This document shows, piece by piece, positions 1-8,350 of a stretch of DNA of 64,000 nucleotides. The notes below the pieces were generated by a model, which did not search any database, had not been told where the DNA came from, and was given only the letters and a program-made list of their open reading frames with translations. Each line of letters opens with the position of its first letter. Positions within the stretch are counted from its first letter, which is position 1. This DNA is from Rhodococcoides kyotonense (lineage in GTDB: Bacteria; Actinomycetota; Actinomycetes; Mycobacteriales; Mycobacteriaceae), in NCBI RefSeq assembly GCF_900188125.1, contig NZ_FZOW01000001.1:339368-403367 (forward strand), given 5' to 3'. Made by a program: the position numbers and the translations under genes.

Positions 1-190
1 GACCGACGTTCGTGAACCACAGCCCCGCCGTCGCATCGAGGTATTTGTTGCCCTCGCGGTCCCAGATGTAGGCGCCGTCGCCTCGCGAGACGACGAACGG
101 GCCGCCCGAGGTCACCGCGCCCATGTCGGCAAACCCGTGCCACAGCGCGGAATGAGTGGATTCGTAGGTCGGCTCGGCCGCAGTAGACAT
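1..190 (-). CDS. Class III (PLP-dependent) aminotransferase, N-terminal part only
   Basis: The gene runs off the left edge; only the first 63 residues are in the window. The protein starts MSTAAEPTYESTHSALWHGF and continues with a segment reading DMGAV..GGPFVVSRGDGAYIWD, then G.KYLDATAGLWFTNVG. This N-terminal pattern is typical of the omega-transaminase / class III aminotransferase fold, which transfers an amino group between an amine or amino acid and a keto acid using pyridoxal phosphate. The catalytic lysine and most of the domain lie outside the window, so the substrate cannot be named. It is transcribed leftward, 14 bases after the stop of the membrane-protein gene at 205-867. Confidence 0.8.
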   Translation of the reverse strand, partial: MSTAAEPTYESTHSALWHGFADMGAVTSGGPFVVSRGDGAYIWDREGNKYLDATAGLWFTNVG

Positions 191-204
191 GAGTCAGAGC
201 TTAG

Positions 205-867
205 TCAGACAGGCTGGGGCTGCTGTGAGCCGTATCTCCACCTGGCACCGAGCCGACCGACGGCGTTCACTGCCAGAGCCATCAACACGAAAGCCACTGT
301 CAAGACGATCAGGCCGATCACCAAGGCGACGTAACCCTGCGTGCGTGGGTCGAGAAACGGATACGGATACCAGTCGACGATCGGGCCGCGCACGAGACTG
401 TAGATGCCGTACACGAGCGGAAAGATCAACCAGGTCAACGCCCGGGCGTCACCGATGCGCCGACGGCTCGGCGAGACGACCCAGTCGATCAGCATCACCA
501 CGGGCATGATGCGATGCACGACGTTGTTGGTCCACGCGTCCGCCACGCCCACATCGATGTTCGACAGCAGTACCGCGTAGATGATGCCGGTGATGACCAT
601 GTACAGCGTGACGGCGCCGCGAATCAACTGCCACCCGAGCTGCTGCGGGTCGACGATGCCACCGACGAGCAGCACGACGACAGTGAGGACGTTGGACAGC
701 ACGGTGAAGTAGCTGAAGTAATTGACGACCGAGAAAGTCGGCACGGCAACGCCGTCGACCAGAATCGATGCAAGCGCGGCGACGGTCAGCGCCGCGAACA
801 CAACTCGCAGAACACGAACGAGTGCGCCGGTGTGCTCGGCCGAATCGTTGTCCGTGACGACAGTCAT
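205..867 (-). CDS. Pr6Pr family integral membrane protein
   Basis: A hydrophobic protein of about 220 residues with some six predicted membrane segments. It carries the aromatic-rich stretch NYFSYFTVLSN and, later, HRIMPVVMLIDWVV and PLVYGIYSLVRG.IVDWYPYPF. These are hallmarks of the Pr6Pr (plasmid pRiA4b ORF-3-like, FAR-17a/AIG1-related) membrane family, whose biochemical role is not established. I chose the ATG at 865-867; the frame is open for 57 more bases upstream, but that part lies next to the hrpA promoter region and looks non-coding. It is divergent from hrpA and is followed by the aminotransferase gene on the same strand. Confidence 0.75.
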   Translation of the reverse strand: MTVVTDNDSAEHTGALVRVLRVVFAALTVAALASILVDGVAVPTFSVVNYFSYFTVLSNVLTVVVLLVGGIVDPQQLGWQLIRGAVTLYMVITGIIYAVLLSNIDVGVADAWTNNVVHRIMPVVMLIDWVVSPSRRRIGDARALTWLIFPLVYGIYSLVRGPIVDWYPYPFLDPRTQGYVALVIGLIVLTVAFVLMALAVNAVGRLGARWRYGSQQPQPV

Positions 868-950
868 AGCCGATTTTTGCACAGGTTGGATCGGTAACGC
901 GGTCCACCGCGCCGGTGCCGTCACCGCCCACGGCTTATCCTGGACGGAGC

Positions 951-3900
951 ATGTCTACTGAAACCGTCTCGCACCGTCGTCGCACACTCGTCGCTCGCCT
1001 CGAAGGTGTCACCCTGCGCGACGAACATCGCCTCCGCCGCAGGCTCGATCGTGCCCGGACCCCCGACGCCTTGAACGCGATCGAGAGCGACGTCGCTCGC
1101 GCCGAGATGGTCGTGACGAACCGTCGCGCCGCCGTTCCTGCCGTCGAATATCCCGAGGCCCTTCCGGTCAGCCAACGCAAGGACGACATCGCCGCCGCGA
1201 TCGAGCAACATCAGGTCGTCGTCGTGGCCGGTGAGACCGGATCGGGAAAGACGACGCAGATCCCGAAGATCTGCCTCGAACTCGGCCGCGGTGTTCGAGG
1301 ATCCATCGGCCACACGCAGCCGAGGCGGCTCGCCGCGCGGACCGTCGCCGAACGCATCGCCGAAGAGGTGGGCCAGAGCATCGGCGAGACCGTCGGGTAC
1401 AAGGTGAGGTTCACCGACCAGTCCTCCGATTCGACGCTGGTCAAATTGATGACCGACGGCATCCTGCTCGCCGAGATTCAGCGTGACAGACTTCTCCGCC
1501 AATACGACACGCTCATCATCGACGAAGCGCACGAGCGCAGCTTGAACATCGACTTCATCCTCGGCTACCTCGCGCAGCTGCTCCCCCGACGGCCCGATCT
1601 CAAAGTGATCATCACGTCGGCCACGATCGATCCCGAACGCTTCGCGCAGCACTTCGCGCGCGACGGTGTGCCCGCCCCGATCATCGAGGTGTCCGGGCGA
1701 ACGTTCCCGGTCGAGATGCGGTACCGGCCGTTGACGGTGGACGCGGGCGACACGACGATCGATCTCGATCCCGTCGACGCGACGTGCGATGCCGTCGAGG
1801 AGCTGATCGGCGAGGGCGACGGTGACATTCTCGTCTTCCTCTCCGGCGAACGTGAGATCCGCGATACGGCGGATGCGTTGCGCGACAGAAAGCTTCGCAG
1901 CACCGAGATCGTCCCGCTGTACGCGCGCCTGTCGGCGGCCGAGCAGCATCGCGTCTTCACCGCGCACACGGGGCGTCGAGTAGTGTTGTCCACCAACGTC
2001 GCCGAGACGTCGTTGACGGTGCCGGGCATCCGTTACGTCGTCGATCCAGGGACAGCACGCATCTCGCGGTACTCGGTCCGCACCAAGGTGCAGAGGCTTC
2101 CCATCGAGGAGATCTCGCAGGCCTCCGCGCGGCAACGTGCCGGGCGCTGTGGTCGTGTCGCCGACGGCATCTGCATTCGGCTGTACTCGGAAGAGGATTT
2201 CGAGTCGCGACCTCAGTTCACCGAACCCGAAATTCTCCGTACCAACCTCGCCTCGGTCATTCTGCAGATGACGTCACTCGGGCTCGGCAAGATCGAGCAG
2301 TTCCCCTTCGTCGAGCCACCGGATCCACGCAGCATCCGCGACGGCATCGGGTTGCTCGAAGAACTCGGAGCTCTGACGTCGTCGACGCAGACCGGTGAGG
2401 CCGAGTTGACGCCTATCGGACGGGAACTCGCGCAGCTTCCCGTCGACCCCCGCATGGCTCGCATGCTCGTCGAGGCCAACGCGACGGGCGCTCTAGCGGA
2501 CGCACTCGTCGTCGTTTCTGCACTGTCCATTCAGGACGTGCGTGAGCGGCCTGCCGAACATCAGCAGGCCGCCGACGAGAAGCACGCCCGTTTCGCGGTC
2601 GAGAATTCGGACTTCCTGTCGTACGTCGAGCTGTGGAAGTACCTGCGCGAGCAGCGAGACGAACTGTCGTCCAATCAGTTTCGACGCATGTGCCGTAACG
2701 AGTTCCTGCACTACCTGAGAATTCGCGAATGGCAGGACTTGCACGGCCAGCTTCGCCAGATCACTCGGGGCCTCGGCTGGACCGTGCCCGAGAACGAGAG
2801 CACGCAGACCGCCCTGCACCAAGCTCTGCTGTCGGGTCTGCTGTCCCACATCGGTGTACGCGAAGGCGACAAACGTGAGTTCCTCGGCGCACGGGGTGCC
2901 CACTTCGCGATCTTCCCGGGATCGGGACTGTTCAAGAAGCCTCCCCGCTGGGTGATGGCCGCCGAACTGGTCGAGACCGGCCGATTGTGGGGCCGCATGG
3001 CCGCCCGCATCGAGCCGGAATGGGCAGAGAAACTCGCCCCACATCTCGTCAAGCGCACGTACTCGGAACCGCACTGGTCGATCAAACGTCAGTCCGCGAT
3101 GGCCTATGAACGCGTCACCCTGTACGGCATTCCGCTGGCGGCGGGCCGGCCGGTCAACTATCACCGGATCGACCCCGAGGTCTCACGAGAGTTGTTCATC
3201 AGACATGCTCTCGTACAAGGGGAATGGAAGACGCAGCACCCGTTCTTCCACAAGAACCGAGCCTTGCTCGAGGACGTGGGCGAGCTCGAACACCGTGCAC
3301 GACGACGTGACATCGTCGTCGACGACGACGCGCTCTTCGAGTTCTACGACGCAAGGGTCGGACCCGACGCCGTGTCCGCGCGTCACTTCGACACGTGGTG
3401 GAAGAAGGCACGTAAGGCGGCGCCCGAACTGCTGGACTTCACCGCTGCGACCGTCGTCAACCCCGATGCTGCGTCGGTGCTCGGCGGCGACTATCCGGAC
3501 GCGTGGCGACAGGGCGAGATCCAGTTTCCCCTGACGTATCAATTCGAGCCAGGGTCGGCGGCCGACGGCGTCACTGCACGTATTCCGATCGCACTTCTCG
3601 CACAGGTCCAGCCGGTGGGCTTCGACTGGCTCGTTCCCGGCATGCGCGCCGAACTCGTGGCCACGTTGATCAAGCTTCTACCGAAAGCAGTGCGACGCAA
3701 TGTCGTTCCCGCGCCGGACTTCGCTGCGGCGGCCTTGCGGTCGATGAAGCCACGATCCGAACCGGTCGTCACAGCGTTGGCTCGGGAGCTCTCGAGGCTC
3801 GGCAATTGCCGAATCGACCCGACCGACTTCGACGCCTCGTCGCTTCCGGCCCACCTGCGTATGACATTCGTCGCGGTCGATGCCGCAGGCACAGTCCTCG

Positions 3901-4850
3901 GCTCGGACAAGGATCTCGTCCGGCTTCGAAAGACCTTGTCCCCTCGCGTCGATCGCGAGGTCGCCACTGCCGTCGGTCAAGCCGAGCGCGCGCCGACGTT
4001 GGCGTGGACCTCCACATCGCTCGGCACACTCGAGGACACCGTCACGCGGTCCGTGGGTGGACAGACCGTCACGGGCTATCCGGCGCTCGTTCCCGAGAAC
4101 GGCGGAGTGGCGGTGCGGGTGTTGAGCACACCTGCGCAGCAACGCGCGTCGATGCGCGACGGGACCCGCGCACTCCTGCTCGAATCCGCGCCCCGCGGCA
4201 CCAAGGCGCTCCTCGCAGGCATTCCGACGAAGGAGCGCATCGCGCTCGGTCAGAACCCGTACGGAACCATCGATGCGCTTCTCGAGGATTGTCGACGAAC
4301 GGCTGTCGACGAGGCGATGACAGCGCACGGAGGTCCGGTGCGCAGCCCCGAGAAGTTCGTCGCGCTGTCGAAGGCGGTGAACGCCGAGACCAGTGACCGC
4401 ACGTCGCGGATCGTTGCACTCGTGCGGCCGATACTCACCGCAGCACTGGAACTTCGATCCGTCCTCGAATCCAACAACGGCGACGCGGCCGACGACGTCC
4501 GCGAGCAACTCGACGGGCTGGTGTTCGACGGGTTCGTGTTCGAGTTCGGTTCCACACGGCTTGCCGAGATCCCGCGCTACCTGCTCGCGGCAACCACGCG
4601 ACTGAAGTCTCTGCCGAGCAGCGCGACTCGGGACGACGCCGGCATGAACGTGCTCGACCGTGTCTACGACGCCTACGACCGACTCCTGAAGTCCCTTCCG
4701 GAGGCACGTCGTCGGAGCGCGGCGGTGCAGGAGGTCTATTGGTCGATCGAGGAACTACGTGTCGGGCTGTTCGCCCAGGGAATTCGGACCGCATACCCGG
4801 TGTCGGAGAAGCGCGTACTCAAAGCAATCGACGCAGCCGGACGCGGCTGA
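951..4850 (+). CDS. hrpA: ATP-dependent RNA helicase HrpA (DEAH box)
   Basis: A 1,299-residue protein, the usual length of bacterial HrpA. The helicase core near the N terminus shows Walker A GETGSGKTTQ (about residues 95-104), the Walker B box DEAHER, the SAT motif III (TSATID) and motif VI QRAGRCGR. These are followed by the HA2/OB regions and a long C-terminal DUF3418-like domain typical of HrpA. It unwinds RNA with NTP hydrolysis; E. coli HrpA has been linked to mRNA processing and to rescue of stalled ribosomes. The ATG at 951 is preceded at short distance by GGACGGAG. It converges on nrdR with only one base between the two stop codons and no visible terminator. Confidence 0.95.
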   Translation: MSTETVSHRRRTLVARLEGVTLRDEHRLRRRLDRARTPDALNAIESDVARAEMVVTNRRAAVPAVEYPEALPVSQRKDDIAAAIEQHQVVVVAGETGSGKTTQIPKICLELGRGVRGSIGHTQPRRLAARTVAERIAEEVGQSIGETVGYKVRFTDQSSDSTLVKLMTDGILLAEIQRDRLLRQYDTLIIDEAHERSLNIDFILGYLAQLLPRRPDLKVIITSATIDPERFAQHFARDGVPAPIIEVSGRTFPVEMRYRPLTVDAGDTTIDLDPVDATCDAVEELIGEGDGDILVFLSGEREIRDTADALRDRKLRSTEIVPLYARLSAAEQHRVFTAHTGRRVVLSTNVAETSLTVPGIRYVVDPGTARISRYSVRTKVQRLPIEEISQASARQRAGRCGRVADGICIRLYSEEDFESRPQFTEPEILRTNLASVILQMTSLGLGKIEQFPFVEPPDPRSIRDGIGLLEELGALTSSTQTGEAELTPIGRELAQLPVDPRMARMLVEANATGALADALVVVSALSIQDVRERPAEHQQAADEKHARFAVENSDFLSYVELWKYLREQRDELSSNQFRRMCRNEFLHYLRIREWQDLHGQLRQITRGLGWTVPENESTQTALHQALLSGLLSHIGVREGDKREFLGARGAHFAIFPGSGLFKKPPRWVMAAELVETGRLWGRMAARIEPEWAEKLAPHLVKRTYSEPHWSIKRQSAMAYERVTLYGIPLAAGRPVNYHRIDPEVSRELFIRHALVQGEWKTQHPFFHKNRALLEDVGELEHRARRRDIVVDDDALFEFYDARVGPDAVSARHFDTWWKKARKAAPELLDFTAATVVNPDAASVLGGDYPDAWRQGEIQFPLTYQFEPGSAADGVTARIPIALLAQVQPVGFDWLVPGMRAELVATLIKLLPKAVRRNVVPAPDFAAAALRSMKPRSEPVVTALARELSRLGNCRIDPTDFDASSLPAHLRMTFVAVDAAGTVLGSDKDLVRLRKTLSPRVDREVATAVGQAERAPTLAWTSTSLGTLEDTVTRSVGGQTVTGYPALVPENGGVAVRVLSTPAQQRASMRDGTRALLLESAPRGTKALLAGIPTKERIALGQNPYGTIDALLEDCRRTAVDEAMTAHGGPVRSPEKFVALSKAVNAETSDRTSRIVALVRPILTAALELRSVLESNNGDAADDVREQLDGLVFDGFVFEFGSTRLAEIPRYLLAATTRLKSLPSSATRDDAGMNVLDRVYDAYDRLLKSLPEARRRSAAVQEVYWSIEELRVGLFAQGIRTAYPVSEKRVLKAIDAAGRG

Positions 4851-4851
4851 C

Positions 4852-5316
4852 TCAGTCGGAGGTGGCGGACTCGCGGTGCACGCGCAGTTCGAGGATCTCC
4901 TTCTCGAAGTCCTCGGCGGAGCTGAAAGACCGGTACACCGAAGCGAAGCGCAGATACGCCACTTCGTCGAGATCACGAAGCGGACCGAGAATCGCGAGTC
5001 CGACCTCGTGACTGGGGATCTCGGCGGAGCCGGACGCACGGACCGCGTCCTCGACCTGCTGAGCGAGAAGATTCAACGCGTCGTTGTCGACGTCACGACC
5101 TTGGCAGGCGCGTCGAACACCTTTGACGACCTTCTCGCGGCTGAACGGCTCCGTGACACCACTGCGCTTGACGACTGCGAGCACTGCCGTCTCGACCGTC
5201 GTGAAGCGACGACCGCATTCCGGGCACGACCGACGGCGGCGAATCGCCTGGCCCTCGTCGGCCTCGCGCGAGTCCACCACGCGCGAATCAGGGTGCCTGC
5301 AGAACGGGCAATGCAT
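4852..5316 (-). CDS. nrdR: Transcriptional repressor NrdR of ribonucleotide reductase genes
   Basis: A 154-residue protein, the standard NrdR size. The N terminus [20 protein letters not shown] carries the zinc ribbon, with cysteines 3, 6, 31 and 34 (second pair in SCPECGRRF). It is followed by an ATP-cone domain ([20 protein letters not shown]). NrdR senses ATP/dATP and represses nrd genes by binding paired NrdR boxes; no nrd genes are in this window. The frame stays open well upstream, but the true start is the ATG at 5314-5316 because the zinc ribbon begins there. It lies downstream of the small membrane-protein gene and lexA, the same neighbourhood as in mycobacteria. Confidence 0.95.
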   Translation of the reverse strand: MHCPFCRHPDSRVVDSREADEGQAIRRRRSCPECGRRFTTVETAVLAVVKRSGVTEPFSREKVVKGVRRACQGRDVDNDALNLLAQQVEDAVRASGSAEIPSHEVGLAILGPLRDLDEVAYLRFASVYRSFSSAEDFEKEILELRVHRESATSD

Positions 5317-5470
5317 GTCGGAGCCTCCGTCGTAGCCGATGCACTCTCCGCAGAAACCTGTGGAACGCGTAGGACGCGCGAGAGGTGCAGGCTCCGAGAA
5401 TACTCGGAGTGCTACAAACGCTGATCGATCACCCACGAGGTGGAGAGATGCCGCAGGCCCCATGGTGCGG

Positions 5471-5809
5471 TCATTCTCCAGCCGCAGACGGAACTGCATG
5501 TTCCACGGACGAGGATGCAGGCGCCGACACGGGCTCGAGCTGTGCTGCACGCATGTTCGCGAGCCCGACCAACGCCAGGATGACAACGGCCGTACCGACG
5601 ACGCCTGCAACGGCCGCGGGCCACGAGATGTTCTGATCGGCCCCGCGCTCCTCGACGCAGGAATCCGTGGCTGCGGGCCGGGTCGAGTGCACATGCGTCG
5701 AGTACACATAGTGGCGACGCGCAGGCGTGACGCGCCGACGAGAGGGACGGGCGGACGGGCGGACCACGCGTGGGCCGGCCTGCCTCGGGGTCTCGGTCGT
5801 GATGCTCAT
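5471..5809 (-). CDS. Small SOS-linked single-pass membrane protein divergent from lexA
   Basis: A 112-residue protein starting [12 protein letters not shown] from an ATG preceded by GGAG at six bases. The first half is basic and Arg/Pro-rich, then one membrane segment ([20 protein letters not shown]), then a short Ala/Ser/Pro tail. Position and orientation match Rv2719c/ChiZ of M. tuberculosis and DivS of Corynebacterium, which are SOS-induced division regulators next to lexA. Unlike ChiZ, no LysM domain follows the membrane segment, and I find none in other frames before nrdR. A LexA box lies 68 bases upstream of the start. The role as an SOS division inhibitor is inferred from context only. 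Confidence 0.7.
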   Translation of the reverse strand: MSITTETPRQAGPRVVRPSARPSRRRVTPARRHYVYSTHVHSTRPAATDSCVEERGADQNISWPAAVAGVVGTAVVILALVGLANMRAAQLEPVSAPASSSVEHAVPSAAGE

Positions 5810-5876
5810 CGGAATCTCCACTGCTGTCGACGTGACCGGATGCCGCGATGCCGCTTCATTCGATCAGGCGTTCGAT

Positions 5877-5888
5877 GAACGCTTGTTC
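5877..5888 (-). promoter_or_regulatory. LexA (SOS) box for the divergent membrane-protein gene
   Basis: The sequence GAACGCTTGTTC is a perfect GAAC-N4-GTTC actinobacterial SOS box. It lies 68 bases before the ATG of the leftward gene at 5471-5809 and farther from lexA, so it most likely controls that gene. Confidence 0.85.
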
Positions 5889-5938
5889 GAAGTTCTATCA
5901 CGCACGTCCGACAAAGTCAGTAGAAATCGCGACACGGA

Positions 5939-5979
5939 TCGAACAGATGTTTGATCGAACAGCGTCGACGAGCTAGATT
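5939..5979 (+). promoter_or_regulatory. lexA promoter overlapped by a LexA box
   Basis: TCGAACAGATGTTTGA (5939-5954) is a near-perfect SOS box with one deviation (GTTT instead of GTTC). Its right half overlaps a -35-like TTGATC (5951-5956), which is followed after 17 bases by a -10-like TAGATT (5974-5979). LexA bound here would block its own promoter. The lexA start codon is 68 bases further on. Confidence 0.8.
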
Positions 5980-6047
5980 CGTGTCAGAAACCACACGTCA
6001 CATGAACACCACACAGGCGACGGCAGCTCACGCAGGAGGACGTACGA

Positions 6048-6866
6048 ATGAAGGACGAGACCTCGTCAGGGTCGACGGCGGTACCCGAATCTGCCGAAAC
6101 GAAGTCCACGGGATCCAAGTCCGCCGGATCCAAGACGGCCGGAAAGGGCGCTGCCAAGCCTGCTGCGGTCCCTACGGCAAAAGCGTTCGAAGGTGAGGGC
6201 ACCGACATCAATGCGGGTCTCACCGAGCGTCAACGCAAAGTACTCGAGGTGATCAGGGCGTCCGTCACCGAGCGCGGGTACCCACCGAGCATCCGCGAAA
6301 TCGGCGACGCAGTGGGGCTGACCTCCACGTCGTCGGTCGCACATCAACTCCGGACGCTCGAGCGCAAGGGTTTCCTTCGTCGCGACGCGAATCGCCCCCG
6401 TGCAGTCGATGTTCGTGGACTCGACGAGGTACAGGCCGATCATGCCGCCGCGGTAGCCGACGGTTCGGCGCCCGCCGAGGATCAATTGCCGACACCGACG
6501 TTCGTCCCGGTTCTCGGACGTATCGCCGCCGGTGGTCCGATCCTGGCCGAGGAGGCCGTCGAGGATGTCTTCCCGCTACCGCGTGAGCTCGTCGGCCAGG
6601 GTTCGCTGTTCCTGCTCAAGGTCGTCGGCGAGTCCATGATCGACGCCGCCATCTGCGACGGTGACTGGGTCGTCGTGCGTCAGCAGAGCGTCGCCGACAA
6701 CGGAGACATCGTGGCTGCCATGATCGAGGGTGAGGCCACCGTGAAGACGTTCAAGCGGTCGAAGGGCGACATCTGGCTCATGCCGCACAACCCGCTGTTC
6801 GAGCCGATCCCGGGCAACGACGCCGCAATCCTGGGCAAAGTCGTCACCGTGATGCGCAAGCTCTGA
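6048..6866 (+). CDS. lexA: SOS repressor / autoprotease LexA
   Basis: A 272-residue LexA. The winged-helix DNA-binding domain lies at about residues 57-120 ([20 protein letters not shown], then [14 protein letters not shown]). The S24 peptidase domain has the self-cleavage Ala161-Gly162 bond (GRIAAGGPI), catalytic Ser196 (VGESMID) and Lys233 (ATVKTF). RecA filaments trigger cleavage, which derepresses DNA-repair genes. The ATG is preceded by AGGAGG at eight bases, which supports an unusually long N-terminal extension of about 55 residues rich in Ser/Lys/Gly/Ala ([15 protein letters not shown]). A LexA box and promoter lie upstream, and a strong hairpin terminator follows. Confidence 0.97.
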   Translation: MKDETSSGSTAVPESAETKSTGSKSAGSKTAGKGAAKPAAVPTAKAFEGEGTDINAGLTERQRKVLEVIRASVTERGYPPSIREIGDAVGLTSTSSVAHQLRTLERKGFLRRDANRPRAVDVRGLDEVQADHAAAVADGSAPAEDQLPTPTFVPVLGRIAAGGPILAEEAVEDVFPLPRELVGQGSLFLLKVVGESMIDAAICDGDWVVVRQQSVADNGDIVAAMIEGEATVKTFKRSKGDIWLMPHNPLFEPIPGNDAAILGKVVTVMRKL

Positions 6867-6880
6867 CTGTCCGGATGAAC

Positions 6881-6921
6881 ACGAAAGGCTCACAGCCGCT
6901 ATGCGGCCGTGAGCCTTTCGT
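6881..6921 (+). terminator. Hairpin terminator after lexA
   Basis: Two perfectly complementary 13-base arms, ACGAAAGGCTCAC (6881-6893) and GTGAGCCTTTCGT (6909-6921), begin 14 bases after the lexA stop. The loop itself contains a GGCC-type pairing. There is no long T-run, as is usual in actinobacteria. Confidence 0.85.
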
Positions 6922-6942
6922 GTTTCTGCCGCCCCCAGGACT

Positions 6943-7054
6943 GAGCGAATGTGACATTCGGTCACTCCAAGTGACCGAATGCCGCCCTCACTCACCCAAG
7001 TAACCGAATGTCACCCTCGCTCACCCCATGTGACCGAATGCCACCCTCGCTCAC
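6943..7054. repeat. Array of one inverted and three direct copies of a 25-bp element
   Basis: Three direct copies start at 6971, 7000 and 7030, with consensus GTGACCGAATGYCACCCTCGCTCAC (shown here as GTGACCGAATG plus CCCTCRCTCAC) and spacers of 4-5 bases. An inverted copy lies at 6943-6967. The inverted and first direct copies can pair through CATTCGGTCAC / GTGACCGAATG. The array fills the gap between the lexA terminator and the end of the convergent acyl-CoA dehydrogenase gene. Confidence 0.85.
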
Positions 7055-7069
7055 CGCGAAAAACCGGTG

Positions 7070-8212
7070 CTACAGGTCCAACCCTCGGCCGATGATCTCC
7101 TTCATGATCTCGGTGGTGCCGCCGTAGATGGTTTGCACGCGAGAGTCCATGTACGCCTTGGCGATCGGGTATTCCTTCATGTAGCCGTACCCGCCGTGTA
7201 GCTGAAGGCACCGGTCGATGAGCTTGACCTGGTTCTCGGTCGTCCACCACTTGGCCATCGCGGCTTCCTGCACGGTGAGGGTGCCGTCGTTCAGCAGTTC
7301 GATGTACTTGTCGACCATGATGCGGGTGGCAGTGGTCTCGGTCGCCAGTTCGGCGAGGACGAATCGTGTGTTCTGGAACTTGCCGATGGATTTGCCGAAT
7401 GCCTTGCGGTCGCGGCAGTACTGGATGGTCATGTCGAGGGCGGACTCCATGGCCGCTGCGGCGACGACGGCGATCGACAGTCGCTCCTGTGGCAGGTTCT
7501 GCATCAGGTAGATGAAGCCCATGCCCTCCTCACCGAGGAGGTTCGCGGCCGGAACACGCACGTCGGTGAAGCTCAGTTCCGCGGTGTCCTGTGCCTTCAT
7601 GCCGATCTTGTCGAGGTTGCGCCCCCGCTCGAAGCCCGCCATGCCGCGTTCGACCACCAGCAGGCTGAACCCTTGCGCACCCTTGTCCGGGTCGGTACAG
7701 GCCACGACGATGACGATGTCGGCGTTGATGCCGTTGGTGATGAACGTCTTGGAACCGTTCAGTACCCATTCGTCGCCGTCGCGAACTGCCCTGGTCTTGA
7801 TGCCCTGGAGGTCGCTGCCGGTGCCGGGCTCGGTCATCGCGATGGCCGAGATCAGTTCACCGGAGCAGAATCCGGGGAGCCAGCGGGCCTTCTGCTCGTC
7901 GTTGGACAGCTTGATCAGGTACGGCGCGACGACGTCGTTGTGCAGCGTGAAGCCGATGCCGCTGTACCCGCCGCGGGTCGTTTCTTCGGTGACGATCGCG
8001 TTGTAGCGGAAGTCTTCGACTCCCCCGCCGCCGTATTCCTCGGGGACTGCTGTTCCGAGGAAGCCCTGTTTCCCGGCCTCGACCCACACGTCACGGTCGA
8101 CGATGTTCTGCTCTTCCCACTTCGCGTGATTGGGAGCGACGTGTTGATCGAGGAACTTGCGGTACGACTCGCGAAACAGATCGTGTTCGGACTCGAACAG
8201 GGTGCGTGCCAC
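7070..8212 (-). CDS. Acyl-CoA dehydrogenase (FadE-type)
   Basis: A 380-residue flavoprotein that oxidises acyl-CoA to the trans-2-enoyl-CoA and passes electrons to ETF. It has the family signatures AIAMTEPGTGSDLQGI and GSKTFITNGINAD in the middle domain, LGEEGMGF, QLHGGYGYMKEYPIA, and near the C terminus YGGTTEIMKEIIGRGL, where the Glu of TEIMKE is the usual position of the catalytic base. The start is a GTG at 8210-8212, preceded at eight bases by GGAGAG. Chain-length preference cannot be read from the sequence. It stands alone, between the repeat array and an NCS2 permease, which suggests independent transcription. Confidence 0.93.
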   Translation of the reverse strand: MARTLFESEHDLFRESYRKFLDQHVAPNHAKWEEQNIVDRDVWVEAGKQGFLGTAVPEEYGGGGVEDFRYNAIVTEETTRGGYSGIGFTLHNDVVAPYLIKLSNDEQKARWLPGFCSGELISAIAMTEPGTGSDLQGIKTRAVRDGDEWVLNGSKTFITNGINADIVIVVACTDPDKGAQGFSLLVVERGMAGFERGRNLDKIGMKAQDTAELSFTDVRVPAANLLGEEGMGFIYLMQNLPQERLSIAVVAAAAMESALDMTIQYCRDRKAFGKSIGKFQNTRFVLAELATETTATRIMVDKYIELLNDGTLTVQEAAMAKWWTTENQVKLIDRCLQLHGGYGYMKEYPIAKAYMDSRVQTIYGGTTEIMKEIIGRGLDL

Positions 8213-8350
8213 TTCAACTCTCCTTTACGGTGCGACCGAACGGCACAGGACCTCGCCGCCGGCGACTGGCGTAGTTCGAACCCTACGACCGTGCGGAGTG
8301 GTCAGTCGATGACCGAGTCGCGCATCATCGGTGACCGAACGAGCGGTAAG

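Noticed and set aside
5317..5709. N-terminal extension of NrdR by about 130 residues
   Set aside because: The zinc ribbon starts right at the ATG at 5316, the family is uniformly about 150 residues, and the extension overlaps the neighbouring gene's frame.
6943..7054. CRISPR array
   Set aside because: Repeat units are 25 bp but spacers are only 4-5 bases, the first copy is inverted, and there are no cas genes.
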